Shown here piece after piece: positions 12,716 to 25,480 of a stretch of 64,000 nucleotides of DNA; position 1 is the stretch's first letter, and every line of letters starts with the position of its first letter. The translations under genes and the position numbers were made by a program. The stretch spans positions 18,335 to 82,334 of the forward strand of contig QANZ01050140.1 in NCBI GenBank assembly GCA_003254925.1. Reading direction: 5' to 3'. A model generated the notes under the pieces. That model saw only the letters and a program-made list of their open reading frames with translations, ran no database searches and was not told the DNA's origin. The DNA comes from Chamaecrista fasciculata (taxonomy: Eukaryota > Streptophyta > Magnoliopsida > Fabales > Fabaceae).

Positions 12716-15490
12716 TTAGTCATACTCTAATTCATCAGGAGTGACTGGCCGTTTAAGAGGGATGATGGACTTCTTTTCAACATCACGAGACAATGCCTTC
12801 CTCATATCTGAAAACAAGGCACATATTGATAATAAATAACAGGCAGCTTGTTAAAAGGAGAGAGAAAGAGAGGTGATGGGGGCAGGGGGAGTGCAAGAAC
12901 GTCGAGGCACACCTAAACCATCTTCTTCCCCAGAATAGTAGCGTAGCACTCGCCGATATATCACATAGCCAAGCTGAGATGTCAATTAGGAAGGGGAAAA
13001 ACAAAATTAGCAGGGGTCCTTTTTTCTTTCAAAAATACCTTTGGATTTAAAAAATTAAAAATTAGTTAGCAGCATAGTTAGGCAAGGGGACGATCTTTGA
13101 AGTAATTTATTTATTTAATACCTTATACCATGAAAAATGACAAAACTAAAATAACAATATGCTGACTGAAACAACATCCTAAATAAAAATAATTTAAAAA
13201 AAAAAAAGAAATGGAGGTCTGGGAGAAAGTTTAGAAGAAATAGCAGATAATGGACCAAAGAACTGAGCCTGAAATTGAATGAAAACTACCTAAAATTTTA
13301 CTTAGAGTGTTCCTCCTTATTTCAAAAGGGACACAAATAATCAGTTAAGAAGCCCTTCCAGCTCAGAAGATACAGTATTAGGTGAATTTCTAGAGTTGTT
13401 ATGCATTATATTTTTGGGCCTTAGTTTTGTTATTTTCACTCCAACAAGCTGAATGGCCCTTATATCTCTTAAAACCACAACCCTATTGGCAGAGGTGAGA
13501 AAAAAGAGCTCAAATATGCAAAATCTCAATATGGCAGACATCATTATAAACTGCTGCCACACACAACCATGGAAGATGCCACGGTGCCTCTAGACTGAGG
13601 TTGCCACACAATGTAGATTTTAAGGTAGGAGCCATGTTTGCCGCCACACCATGGCAATCATAGACAACTCTGGCAATGACCATAAATATGGGGGGAAAAA
13701 AAATACTAGACGGTTTTGAAGGGGCTTATTGTACAGTATAAAACAAGGGAAAGACCATGAAATTTTTGTATGCTTTTTAACAGATTACAGGATGGCAATT
13801 GTGCAGTAAAATGGTCTATGCTGAAATATAAAGAATAGAACCATTACCTTTTCATACATCTTAATGGCAGGTGCATTTGATGCTCTCACAAAGAGATCCA
13901 CAAAATAACCCTTGTCTCTGCGAAAAGCACATTTTCATTCATGAAAACTCATTCATGAGAGCATACATCTACCTGTTGGGAACCACATCTAACAAGTCTT
14001 TTCTTCTCCCCCCTTCCCCCCTATTAATAAAAAATTCTACAAAAAGTTGAAATTCCAGAATGACCTTTCAAAATATTTTTTCCCATACCAATCCAATCTA
14101 TTGAGATAACAGACAAAAGCAAAGTCATACAGATGAGAGAAAAGACACACAGATCTACTAGGGAAAATAACCAATTAAGATTGTGTAAAGAAAAGGGAAT
14201 GGGAAGTTTCAGAATTCTAAAACATGATAATAAATTTAGGTATATCTTACATCTTGTCACTAATGTCTTCCAGCAGATTCATCAGTTTCTTGGCTAACTG
14301 CTGCCGACGATATTCCGGAGCAATGGTTACTGCAGTAACATGACCATGCCAAGACTCTCCTTGCCCCTCAACTTTCCCCATAACTAGAGTCACAATGTAT
14401 GTATTCAGATTAATATCTACTTTTAATATCTACTTTCTCAGAGTATGTACATGACAAAACATCTTGAAAAAGAACAGGAAAAACAACTATCACATTTGGG
14501 CATCGGACTGAGGTACTGCACTAATCTGAATTCAATAGCAGTAACAAAGCCAATAAGCAATTAAGCATATTCATATGATTACGAAATTAATACCAATTAT
14601 TTAAGTCCAATAAATTTTCTGTAACGGTGACAAATTAATTTAGCCAAAAAGTATGGTATAGCATTAATCAGCAGAAACAGGCATCTGAAGTGTCTATGAC
14701 ATGCTATCTTCCATCTCTGAGTCATCCACCAAAACTAGCTTCGGGTGCAAAGCATCTCATGTAATTCCTAAATCCACAAGAGTTTAAAATAACAACTCCT
14801 ATTACAAGCTAAAAAACTATTGAGCAAAGCATCTAATTTTCAATCCTAGGGCCTTATCAATGCCTAGAATCTAGATGAATCAATTCGTTTAAAACCACTG
14901 TTTTATTTGCATTTTTTTTTTCTATCTATTACGTTTACAACGAAGAATCTTGCAACAAAATATTTGTTGAGCTATGCAAATTCAGAGGCAAGTGAACATT
15001 AATTATTTCAAAATTAGAGAGCAAAAAGAAGAATTAACGTGAATAGCATCCATTTCAGCAGAGTTAGAAAGACAAACAACCGCCACAAAGTCCACAAGAA
15101 CCCTGGCACCTTTTCAGTAATTCTAGGGCTTCAGGAGAAAATTCATAGGTCGAGATGATTTATGCATGGGAATAAGGAATCACTTACTGTAACCCATGAT
15201 TTGGTTTCCGGGCGCTTCGGCAACATGGAAATAGTCGGGCCATCTTGCTAGGTAAGTCATGTAGAAGGACATATTAAACTGAAAAGGGGCAATTGAGAAT
15301 TCATGGATGAGCCAAAGTCAGCAATTAATTCCTTATGCTTTTCTATTGCAACAGAGATAACCACAAGATTGGAAGATCCTCGTTAGATTCTCAGAATGAG
15401 AAGTAAGCTTACCGTTTCAGTGAGATGGTCAAGATTGACCGAAGCAAAACGAAGGAGATCGTTACAGCAAAACCTGCGTATCGTTGTCAT
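12716..15490 (-). CDS. NAA20: N-alpha-acetyltransferase 20, NatB catalytic subunit, 6 exons
   Basis: Acetylates N-terminal Met followed by Asp, Glu, Asn or Gln on nascent proteins at the ribosome, together with the auxiliary subunit NAA25. Exons in gene order: 15490-15413, 15278-15188, 14383-14251, 13917-13848, 12973-12913, 12807-12716. All junctions are GT..AG and in phase. The protein is 174 residues, the usual length. Seen: an N-terminus starting MTTIRRFCCNDL, FVDLFVRASN followed by AIKMYEKLGY, the acetyl-CoA binding loop around RRQQLA at residues 82-87, and the tail DMRKALSRDVEKKSIIPL. All match the family closely from yeast to human. The ATG was chosen because it gives the canonical MTT start; upstream in-frame Met codons lie in the leader. 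The gene looks intact. Confidence 0.95.
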
Positions 15491-15974
15491 TTTCAAAACC
15501 CTAAACTCAACCTCAAACGGGTGCTTCAATGATCTCTCAAAGCCTGACCTCTGGAGTCTGGAGACTGACGGTATCACTCGCAAGATAAAACTCGGGATCC
15601 GGAGATGTTAGCTACCAAGGTGAAGAGTTCGGGAGAATTAACCGCGTAAAATGCTAAATTCTATTTACCCTAAACAAATTGACTGGGGGACTAAAATAGG
15701 ACTTTGGCCTTTTTTATTTGACAAAAATTATTAGTAATATTTTAATAGGTCAAAACATCAAATTGGTCTAAATATATAGGGTAGATTAAATTAGTCCTAA
15801 CTTGTTTTAAATTGTGTCTATATATTATGTAAGTTTTCAAATTGATCCTTAACATATTTTAAAGTATGAATGATCAAAATACACATATTTTAAAAGGTAT
15901 TCATAAATTTTACTCATTAATATGTATACAGAGAAAAATGAAATGGATAGTGATGAGACTCAGAATTTTTGGTG

Positions 15975-16380
15975 ATGAAATAGAAGATGGAATTGGACAG
16001 CCTCAGGAGACAAGGATGAACATGCAAAAGGAAACAGAGGGGTTGAGGTATTGAGCTCTCCACAAGCACTCTCATGCTTAAGTCAATAAGTGTTCGTAGA
16101 GAATAAGAAAAAAACACAATGAGAACTCAGTTTAATAATGAGAATGTGTGTACCTTAATTGTGTAATCGAGACTTATTTATAAGCGTCTGGGGAGACGAG
16201 GAAGTTGTTTACCTTGGAGACCAAGTCGAGGTGGTGGTCGTTATGACAGTTTCGAGGCAGTTGAGCCAGGTAGTTAGATAAGATATCTCTGTTGGAGGGA
16301 AATGATCGTTAGAGGCCATTAAAGAGATCACTCATAGGGGATGCTTTATCAGATAGAAATATAGATATTTATTTATTCAA
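15975..16380 (-). mobile_element. LTR-like retrotransposon fragment
   Basis: Read on the minus strand, this shows a TATA-like TTATAAATAAG followed by a transcribed-leader-like region ending in TCAATACCTCAACCCC, a layout typical of plant LTRs. It carries no coding domain. It looks like an old broken LTR remnant; the family cannot be fixed by eye. Confidence 0.35.
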
Positions 16381-16845
16381 AATAGTAGGTGATACATCAC
16401 TATTTGGGCGTACGCCTAAACGGCCCTCGCACCGGGCCTCTTCTCCCCTCCGCACCTTGCGAAGCGCCCTCGAGTCAGTCGGGCGCCCTAAACTCACTTG
16501 GGGGCGCTCATGGTCCATCCTGGGTCTTGGCGCCCGTCCCCCAAATGACACGTGGGCACCCACGACTACCCCGCTCCGCAATCCACGCTACGGGAGATCG
16601 TGGGTTACTGACTTGTTCATACCCACGATCTCCAGCTTCTAGGCGCCCGCCTAGGAGCACAACACGCAATCTCCCACGATTGCCTTGCTCCGCAAATCTC
16701 GGTCTCCACCATCTTCGCTGGTGGAGATCGTGCCCAGAACGTGGTCCGCCCCGCATGCAGACCACCTCTCTCCTCCCTGCTCTATAAATAGAGCCCATTT
16801 CACCAGTTCAAGGTTAGCTACTTCTTACACTCTCAAATTCTCCTA
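16381..16845 (+). mobile_element. GC-rich LTR-like fragment
   Basis: This block is far more GC-rich than everything around it. It carries short internal inverted and direct repeats (GGAGATCGTG, CCACGATCTCC) and ends with a TATA-like CTCTATAAATAGAGCCC followed by a leader-like stretch. That fits an LTR promoter. It has no coding domain and is directly abutted by the Stowaway-type MITE. It is broken, and the family is unknown. Confidence 0.4.
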
Positions 16846-17122
16846 CTCTCNATCTGGTTCTATATATCTGATGTTTAAGGTAAATGCACACAGATCAAAT
16901 AAATGATTAGCTCACCTAAAATGAAGAGAAAAATTAGATAAAAAGACTAAACTATCCCTATTAAATTACTTAGAAAATGTTTATTCATTTATGACTAGAC
17001 TATATTTAATAGAGATAGAATGATAAACAAATAGTTAATGTTCTCTTGAATTTATAAAATATTAGATATTTTGGAATAAAAAAAAGTTCTAAAAAACATC
17101 AGATATTCAGAACCGGAGGGAG
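16846..17122. mobile_element. Stowaway-type (Tc1/mariner) MITE
   Basis: The right end reads ATCAGATATTCAGAACCGGAGGGAG followed by TA. The left end reads CTCTC-N-ATCTGGTTCTATATATCTGATG preceded by TA. The two ends are inverted repeats of about 35 bp, and CTCCCTCC with a TA target site is the hallmark of Stowaway MITEs. The 277-bp interior is AT-rich and non-coding. The unresolved base at 16851 sits in the left inverted repeat. Confidence 0.75.
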
Positions 17123-17506
17123 TATCATATCGGGTTAGTCTATGATGCAAAGTTTAATTATTGACATGAGATGCAATGAGTCATGAGCCAAATAAGATAA
17201 TGACACATAGAAGAGTTAGTTATACTCATGATGTGACTCCATACACAATTTTGATCGGTTAAAAAATTATTATTTTTTTATTATTTTTCAACATTAAATT
17301 CATCAATAACTATAATCAACAACTAATTAAGTAACCCTTATCATATAATGTAAGTCGCGATGACTATTTTTTTTTTTAATAAATTGTTGAGATATTATAT
17401 CATCCCAAATTTCCCAATCCACCTTTTCCCTCTTTCGATCTTTAATTCATCTTTCCCGATTCCTTCGTCTTGAATTCTGACGGTGTCCCAACAGAAGAAG
17501 CCCTAG

Positions 17507-19564
17507 ATGGACCTCCTGAAGCAAGAACTTCTCAAGAAGCGGCAATCTCTGGCCGAAGACACCGGCGGGAAGAGGGTTTTCAAGCGCTCCGAGATCGAAC
17601 AGAAACGAATCCAAAAGCTTCGCGAGCAGGAAAAGCGAGAATTAGAAGCCAAATCTCTGCGTCATACCACTTCCTCCGACGCTACCTCAACCGATCCAAC
17701 CTCTTTCACCAACGCTTCCAAGTCTACCAACACCACCACCTCCACCGCCGCCTCATCCACTGCCACTACTTCCAAATCCCTAACGGACGAGCAGAACATC
17801 GATAACCTCGTTCTTCCCAAACAAGAGGTCATTCGCCGTCTCCGTTTCCTGAAACAGCCCGTTACACTCTTTGGTGAAGACGACGATGCTAGGCTGGATC
17901 GTTTGAAGTATGTGCTGAAAGCTGGGTTATTCGAAGTCGACAGTGATATGACGGAGGGGCAGACCAACGATTTCTTGCGTGATATCGCGGAATTGAGGAA
18001 GCGGCAGAAAACTGGGATTCTGAGCGAGAGGAAGCGGCAAAAGACTGATGATGGGGTGACGGAGGATGGAGAAGGTGGGGCCGGCGAAGAGGATTTGAGC
18101 GCTGACGGTGGGTCCAGTGGTGTTGATACCGATAAGGATATCAAGCGGATGAAGGCAAATTTTGAGGAATTGTGTGACGAGGATAAAATTCTTGTGTTTT
18201 TCAAGAAGCTACTGAACGAGTGGAATCAGGAACTGGATGAGATGCCTGATTCGGAGAAGCGAACAGCTAAAGGGAAATCTATGGTTGCCACCTTCAAGCA
18301 GTGCGCTCGTTATCTGAATCCGCTTTTTAAGTTTTGCAGGAAGAAGGTGAATTTCCTCTCTTCTCATTGTTCAAGTGCTTTCGTTTGATTATTTAATGAT
18401 ACTGTTGCTGCTCTTGAAAATGTGAATATACATTCTAGCAACCTTTTATTTATTTACAGTGTCTTTCTTTGATTAAGGGAAGATGCGTGCTAGTGGTGGA
18501 GTGCTTATTCATTCCTTAGACTACATAAGTATAAAGTCTGGAATTGCTGTAGAGTAGCTTTCATGTACGCCATTATTATCTATTAGATTGCCAGTAACGC
18601 TGCAAACCTGCTAGGATACGGGCTAAGCCACTCAAGGAAGATTGTATGTATAGATAGAACTAGAGTTGCATTACTAATGTTAACGTTAACTAATAGGGGG
18701 AAATCACCTTGTCATGCTATGGACCAAGGCTCTTCTGACCCCTGTGGGTATTGTCATTACTGTTGAATGTGCAAGACTGGCCACTAGTTACGAAGTTGTC
18801 TGGCCTCTGTTGGATGTTCTCGTTTTGATTAATTCGTGACTTTTTTGGTGGAGATTTTGATAATTAGATGTTTGATTTGAATTTGATGCATCTTTTTTTC
18901 TCTGTTTTCAGTTTATTGGCCTTCTCTTTGTTACTGCCTTCATGTACAATTGTACATTGTGCACACAATTATTTGGTTTGCACCATTTCAAGTAATGCAT
19001 TTCATTTTTTTAGTTGTAACAACTTGTAAGCTTAAAGTTGTCAAATTTATGTGATGATGTATGCTATGCGTTGCATCCTGTTGTTCAAGAATTTAACTTA
19101 TATATATATATATAAAACTTATGGGCCGTGGTGTATGTTATTTGCAGGTACTTCCTGATGATATCCGACAGGCGCTATTGGTGGTGGTTGAATGCTGTAT
19201 GAAGCGGGATTATCTGGCTGCGATGGATCAATATATAAAGCTGGCCATCGGGAATGCTCCCTGGCCTATTGGTGTTACTATGGTTGGTATTCACGAACGA
19301 TCCGCTCGTGAAAAGATTTACACCAATAGTGTGGCGCATATCATGAATGACGAGACGACCCGTAAGTATTTGCAGTCAGTGAAAAGATTGATGACATTTT
19401 GCCAACGACGCTACCCAACGTTGCCATCTAAAGCTGTTGAATTTAACAGTTTGGCAAATGGTAGTGATTTACGGTCACTTCTAGCTGAAGAGAGGTTTGG
19501 TGGTGTGGGTAATCAGTCATCTGAGGAAAGGCTTCGGATAATGCCTGCTCCTAGAGAGAGTTAG
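17507..19564 (+). CDS. PRP18: pre-mRNA-splicing factor 18, 2 exons
   Basis: A second-step spliceosome factor, associated with the U5 snRNP, that helps exon ligation and 3' splice-site choice. Exon 1 is 17507-18346 and exon 2 is 19148-19564. The single 801-bp intron is GT..AG in phase 0, giving 418 residues, close to the known plant length. Seen: a basic coiled N-terminus (MDLLKQELLKKRQSLAED), a Thr/Ser-rich linker, an SFM/PRP4-like motif around residues 102-140 (PKQEVIRRLRFLKQPVTLFG), an acidic stretch, then the Prp18 domain from about residue 210 to 390. The strongly conserved loop IGVTMVGIHERSAREKI is present in exon 2. The gene looks complete. Confidence 0.95.
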
Positions 19565-20767
19565 CTCTCAACGACGCTTCCATGGAATTGCATCATATTT
19601 GCTCGTTGGAGTAGATATGATTTGAATTATGTTTTGTACTCTTAACTCTAGAGACAGTCTTCTTTCGCTTAAAAACTTGGTATATTTGAAGGGAGGCTAG
19701 CCTACAGATCACCTGCCTGGTATTGGTCATGTTCTACCAAGTGAACTTAAAATGTTTCGCTTGCTGATTGTAAACTTGTATCTTCGTTGTTTACAATTAT
19801 TTGTGCGGGGAAATCCCGATTATTTAGAAAAGAAACTAAAATTAAATTGACATACCACTTGAAATCTTGTTACTAGTGCATGCATATAAATTACAAGTGA
19901 TCAAATTATCAATTTATAAAGAATTGAACTAAGCATTGACCTGAACTTGTTATGGGTCTAGAGGCAATCAGTTCTTTCCAATCTGATGAGTCGATTTGTT
20001 CAGATTTTAATTTGATTCTATAACTATTTTTGTTACATTTTTTATCCCATATTCTTTGCTCCCATTATAAATTTGGTCTCGTGATACACTTTCACTTAAA
20101 AATGTTTATCATAACTTTATTAAAAAATGTTTATCATGAATTCATGATAATACAGCCAAGAAGTCGAACTATGCATATAAATAATCTTATATAAATATAA
20201 TTCTTTTATAACTTGACCCTAATCAAACATTTGTTCGGCGAGGAGGTCAACGATGATTGATCAATTTGGGCTTGGAAACTTTGGTAATTAGAATTGCCCA
20301 TTATAGTCCATTAAACAAATGGAAGAATCATTATATCATTTGTCCCATTAAATAAATAAAAATTTATAGTGACCACATACTGTTCTTTCCCGATCATTCG
20401 TTTCCAAATGGAGTGAATAAGCATGTATTCTAACTATAAAAGAATTCTCGTTCTCTTGGAAACTTTTTTGAATCGACATGGATGCTCTCACATGCTGTAT
20501 TTTTTTATGCGGCCGTGCATAGCGAAGAGTGTTATTTGTTTTGGCATCACCAAAACACCTGACCTACCTCAGTATATTTTCATTTCAGAAAATACTGAAA
20601 CGACTCAGGAAGAAAGGTTTACAGTAAAATAGTGAATAGAGCAGATATTTAGGCGCGTGGATCGTGTTGATTGTTGATACTGATGGTACACGTCATTCCG
20701 ATGGAATACCCTGCGGCGGAGTGAAAGAGGAGTGTGATAATATCCACCGTGCACCACCACCACTCCG
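19565..20767. other. intergenic spacer, PRP18 3' end to SKIP17-like promoter
   Basis: AT-rich sequence with no gene that I can support. The ORFs at 20423-20632 (plus) and 20605-20847 (minus) have no recognisable domain and overlap the leader of the next gene. Confidence 0.6.
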
Positions 20768-23700
20768 ATGGACACCCTTTTGAATGTCCCTTCTTCAATG
20801 GCTAAACGACCATGTCCTTCCCAAAACCCTAGATTCCAGAACCTCAATCAGGTCCATAATCTCCTCGAATCTTTCCTCTCCCTCTCTGAATTCCCCTCTC
20901 TCGCCCTCGATCTCTCACTGGAGAGCCTTCTCTCTTCATTGCCCACCGATGCCGATCAGGCCCTTCTCATCGATCGAGCCCTTCTTATGGGATCCACGCT
21001 TCTCGACGCTGCCAAACACTCCTCCAGAAAGCGGGCTTCCAAGCATAATTCTTCCACTTGGCCTCTCCCTCCTGACCTTACCGTCAAAGTATGTGCTACC
21101 TGTAGCTCTTCATTTGATATTGTTTCTAACTTTCTATTCATTGTTCCATCCTTTCCCCTTTTGCCTGTAAAATTTTACAATACTATCTTGTTGCATTACG
21201 ATTTCTTTTTTTAATTACGTGGTGATTTTGTTGCAACCTTTCTCATCTATCCTATAGATCTAGCCGACGGGTGTAGCAACTTCCACTTCTTTATGGCTTG
21301 AAGAATTCTTTTCTTTCATAACTTCAGCATAAAATGGTGGTTATTACGAGTACAATTTGAAGTCTCTTTGTTTTATTATTAGTTATTCCTCTCTTTCCCA
21401 AGCAGCTAATAATTGATGCCTATTTTGTGTGGCTAAGTTCAAATATGTGTTGTTTTACAGCGGCAGTTGATATAATTATGTGATAACATTTTAAAATTAT
21501 AATTGGGTTATCTGATTATCGGAGCCAGCAGGACGGAAAATGCATGGTTCTTTTGTCGTTTTGTATAGAATAGGAATGATGATTATACGTGTTTAGTGGA
21601 GCTAATACTTCAGTACATAGTAATCTTTTGGGAGGAAAAACAAGTTTTGCTGCCATCTGAAGTTACTATAGGTTTTAACTTTCTTGTAAAGGAGGAGGTA
21701 CACTTTCTGGGTACTGATCCCCTGTTGTGACTCATGATGTGCAGGTTTTTTCGATGCTTGATACTCAGAGTCAATGCTATGCAGCAGCTACTTGTTCATT
21801 GTTTAATAAATGTGCTAAGGATCCCTCATGCTATGAAAATATTGATTTGACAACACTAGTTCCGAAGGTTAACAATGCTGTAGTTTCCACAATGATTCAG
21901 CGAGCTGGACAGGCCTTAAGGTATGAACTTTTATTTCTCTGAAATATTTAATGATACAATTACTTTTGTTACCTGGTAAATTTTAAATCAACTGCATAGT
22001 TGAAAACAATTATAAATGGTGTATTATCTAATTGTGAGCTGATTATTTATCGACACTCTCCCATCTTTGCTCATAAAAAGCCCTTAAACAGGATATTGGT
22101 CTTTCTTGTCCGCATTGGCATTCTTATTTATAAGTGATTCATCTCAAATGATCTATTATATACTCCTCCCTCTGGATTAGATAGCTTAGGCTAGAAAGTG
22201 GTGTGCAACTGTTTTTAGTTCTATCTTCTATGTGTTTTTTACAATGTAAATTTCATTAACTATATATCTTTTTCAAAAAAGAAAAGAAAAGCTATTATTG
22301 ATTTTAGCTGATTCTAATACCTTGAGTGTGCTTTTGATTGTGATATATTTTGTGCTTCTGTTTTAATTGTTTTTAATAAGGTCTCTTAAGCTCGGTGTAG
22401 TCCCTGGTGCTAATGCTTCACCTGGATCCTCTCATCTGGCTTATACCCTCAGAAATGCCATTGTAGATGTATCTAAACTTTCATGGGTTGACAAGAGATC
22501 TCGGCAAGGGAGAGAGTCATCCATTCTTACTAGATCCTGTTTGAGTCCTTTAAATGGATATGGTGGTGTTCCAGGGTATGGTGTTTTGAGACTTCAGCCT
22601 TCTTTTTGTTGTTTTAAATAAACACTAAGATTTTCTTTTTGCAGGACTCTTTTGAGAAAGTTGCACTTGTACAACATTGAAAGAATGGATAATGCATCTC
22701 TTTGTGGGGCACTAGCAGCCTGTCCTTCCCTCCTTGACCTGGAAATAGTTGGGCTGTAAGTTACTAAGTTATCATTCTCTGACTTATTTTCATTACAAGG
22801 AGTTTCTAACTTCTAGTGGTTGTAATAATATTTTTGGTTACATTTCTTTAAGACGCAAGAATATTTTTGTTTACATGTCTTTACAACGATGTAGTTTTTC
22901 TCCTGAGATAAATTTCCTTTCTTCTTATCTGAAACATGCACTTTATTAAATTCCATCCAGCATGATTAGGCTCGGAATCAGCTTGTCATTTTGTGCTCTG
23001 GTCTATTCTTTTTAAACCCGTCATGCTTTATTGAAGTCTATATTCTATATGGCATAGTTAGGCTGGCAATCCTTTTCTGGAACTTAGACCTATTTTGTCA
23101 CTAATATTGGTGAATATTATAATAATAATTTTTTTGGGGTGATTTCATCTTTAAAATTTGATATGGATCTGCTGTATATGAATTTTTTCAGTAAGACTTT
23201 CACCAGATTCGTGTTGTTGGTTTGTATACAAAATACTTTTCCTATAATAATCATTTAATAGTATTAGAAACTGCGTTTCCCATATATTTCTTCCATCAGT
23301 TTATTTCTTATGAGAAAATAGGGTTGCCTTCAAATTATATATTTGTTGATTCTTTTTTTTTGGGTCTGGTAGTCATGTTGACCTGAGGCTGACATTAATA
23401 TCAGTGAGTTCATACTGCCACCAAATCGAGCGTCTGTTTCTTGAATCAGCAAAAGCAGGTATATCCTTTTTTCATTTGTATTTTTCCTCTTAAGGATCTT
23501 TTTATGTATACATATATATATATATACACACTTACCTTTTTTTTAAATTATTAGGTAGGGATGACAGTTTGAAATTGCCAACCTGTTCTCATCTCGTTAA
23601 CAATTGTCCCCGTGTAACTTCTTTGTCTCTTAGAGGGTTTAAGTTGCATGATTATAAAGTTCGCATACTGCTTAAGGTATGTTCTTAAAACTGCATGAAT

Positions 23701-25480
23701 TTTCTTATACCTGTGTTACTGTGTAGCAAAACTGAACTAGCAGATGCACACACTTCCAATGCTTTTGCATTATGGACTTGTTGGACATTTGGAGATTTTG
23801 GTTAAATATGGAAGTTTTTAGTGAATCCTGTGTAATTATCTTTTATTAAGCTGTTTTGGCAGATATATGTTTTTTGTTAATGTTTTATTTTTGATTGCTG
23901 CTGTTCTCTTGAATAAATTTTGTCAAGACATCTGCCAGGTAAAAGGGGTGAGGGTTGGGAAGGGAATGGATCTTGAAGTCAAGCTGGCTATATGTGCTTT
24001 ACTGCTTTTAGTTTTGAGTTATGCATTTCTTGTGTCCTCATTGCATCTGAAAATCCTGCTTGAGTCTGGGTTAATGGCAGTAGGTAAACATGTAGTTTAC
24101 AAGGCTTCATGCAGTGTGGGCTTTGATGATCTGACTAACGTTTTTATAATGATACTGATTGATGACGTTTGAATTTTAGTTGTCTCAATCAAAACTTGGC
24201 AGTAGTGGAATTTTGTGTCCATGTATATACTTGTGTAGAAAAAGTGGATGCTTGTCACCAAAAAGGGAATAAATGGGAGAAGAAAAAGTGGGTGCAGACT
24301 TATCAAAATCTGCAGTATCTTCTATTCTTCCTCAAACCAAAATCTTAGAGTTTGTTTAACTAGAGTCTCTACATTAGGGCATATTAGGGCAACTTTTGAT
24401 GCTGATGCTGATGCTGAATATGTTTGTTTTGTACCTGTGTAGGGATTTCAGAATCTGAAATATGTTGATTTTTCAACATCATATTCAATCACTGGGAACT
24501 TTTTAAGGTCAGGTGTATTTTAACTAGACAATTCTTCACAAGGTCAGTTGTATGTTCTTGTGTTTAAACTGTTTCTTAATGTGAAAATGATCTTTCAGAA
24601 ATCTGGGACGCAGCATTGGTGGGAATTTACTTGAGGTTCTAATTTTAAGGGACTGCATGCATCTGAAGGAGGTGAGAATTGTATTACATATTCATTTTCT
24701 TCTTCCAAAACTCTTTCCACTAAAATACTTGAATCTTGTGCAGACGGAGGTTTCTGGACTGTTGACAGCAATTCTTGCAGGAGATTTCAAACGTCTTGTG
24801 CATCTTGTGGGTACACAATAATACATTTTACGTTGTTTAAAACTCTGAACATATTTGTGAAATTTCTGCTAGACCTTTCGTTTGGCCTGCAGGACATATC
24901 CAATAGGGAAGGTTTAGCATCTGATGGTGACTGCTATCACAGGTGCTACAATCCTAGGTAATGGTGTTAATTTATTTTACTTTCTTCTTTTTGGTAAATA
25001 GAATATATTTCCTTTCCTTTTTTTTTTTGACTCATGTCATGAACATCTATTTGAATACAAATTCTGGGTTCTCTGTTGCAGTATCATGCCAATAAAGCAG
25101 GTGTTGGAAGGAAGGCCTGATATGCGATTGCTGGCTGAATATCCATCAGAAGGAAGGTAAGATAATTTTCCTTTAACTTATTCACAGCCCATTGAACTTC
25201 ATATTTGCTTTATGGATTTTGTATTCCTTATTTCTGAAATGTTGCTAGCTGGATTTCTGTATTGTGTTGCAGTTACATTGAGACTTTTGATGCTGAACTG
25301 AATAGCGAGATGAGTTTGCCATCACAGCTGAGCAGCCATACTTTAGATGAAATAAACTTTTTGAGTACATCTGAAAGCAGCTACAACAGTGATCAGGGTA
25401 GTGGTAACGAGGATGGTCAAGATGCCAGCTATGTGATTTATGAGGAAAGTTCAGATGAGATAGACTTCCTGGCCCTGTAG
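20768..25480 (+). CDS. F-box/LRR protein, SKIP17-like, 12 exons
   Basis: Probable substrate receptor of an SCF E3 ubiquitin ligase. Exons: 20768-21088, 21745-21920, 22381-22575, 22645-22755, 23373-23458, 23555-23676, 24443-24507, 24599-24671, 24744-24806, 24893-24957, 25082-25156, 25273-25480. All join in phase to 519 residues. Seen: an F-box-like segment at about residues 100-140 (LPPDLTVKVFSML, then CSLFNKCAKDP) and leucine-rich segments such as LLRKLHLYNIERMDNASLC and SLSLRGFKLHDYKVRILLK. A conserved-looking KYVDFSTSYSITGNFLR follows, and the tail is acidic and Ser-rich. These recall the Arabidopsis SKIP17 group from memory. The exon 9 donor GTGGGT is weaker than the others, but the nearby alternative breaks the frame. 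Two further in-frame Met codons lie shortly after the chosen start, so initiation could be slightly later. Confidence 0.8.

Larger units (their letters stand above)
15491..17506. other. intergenic spacer with transposon debris
   Basis: Lies between the 5' ends of NAA20 (minus) and PRP18 (plus), so both promoters are here. The centre is filled by two LTR-like fragments and a Stowaway-type MITE, listed separately. The ORFs at 16369-16906 sit inside the GC-rich LTR-like block and are not host genes. Confidence 0.6.

Noticed and set aside
16369-16906. Several overlapping ORFs of 60-130 codons on both strands
   Set aside because: They are products of high GC content in an LTR-like block, overlap each other in several frames and show no domain.
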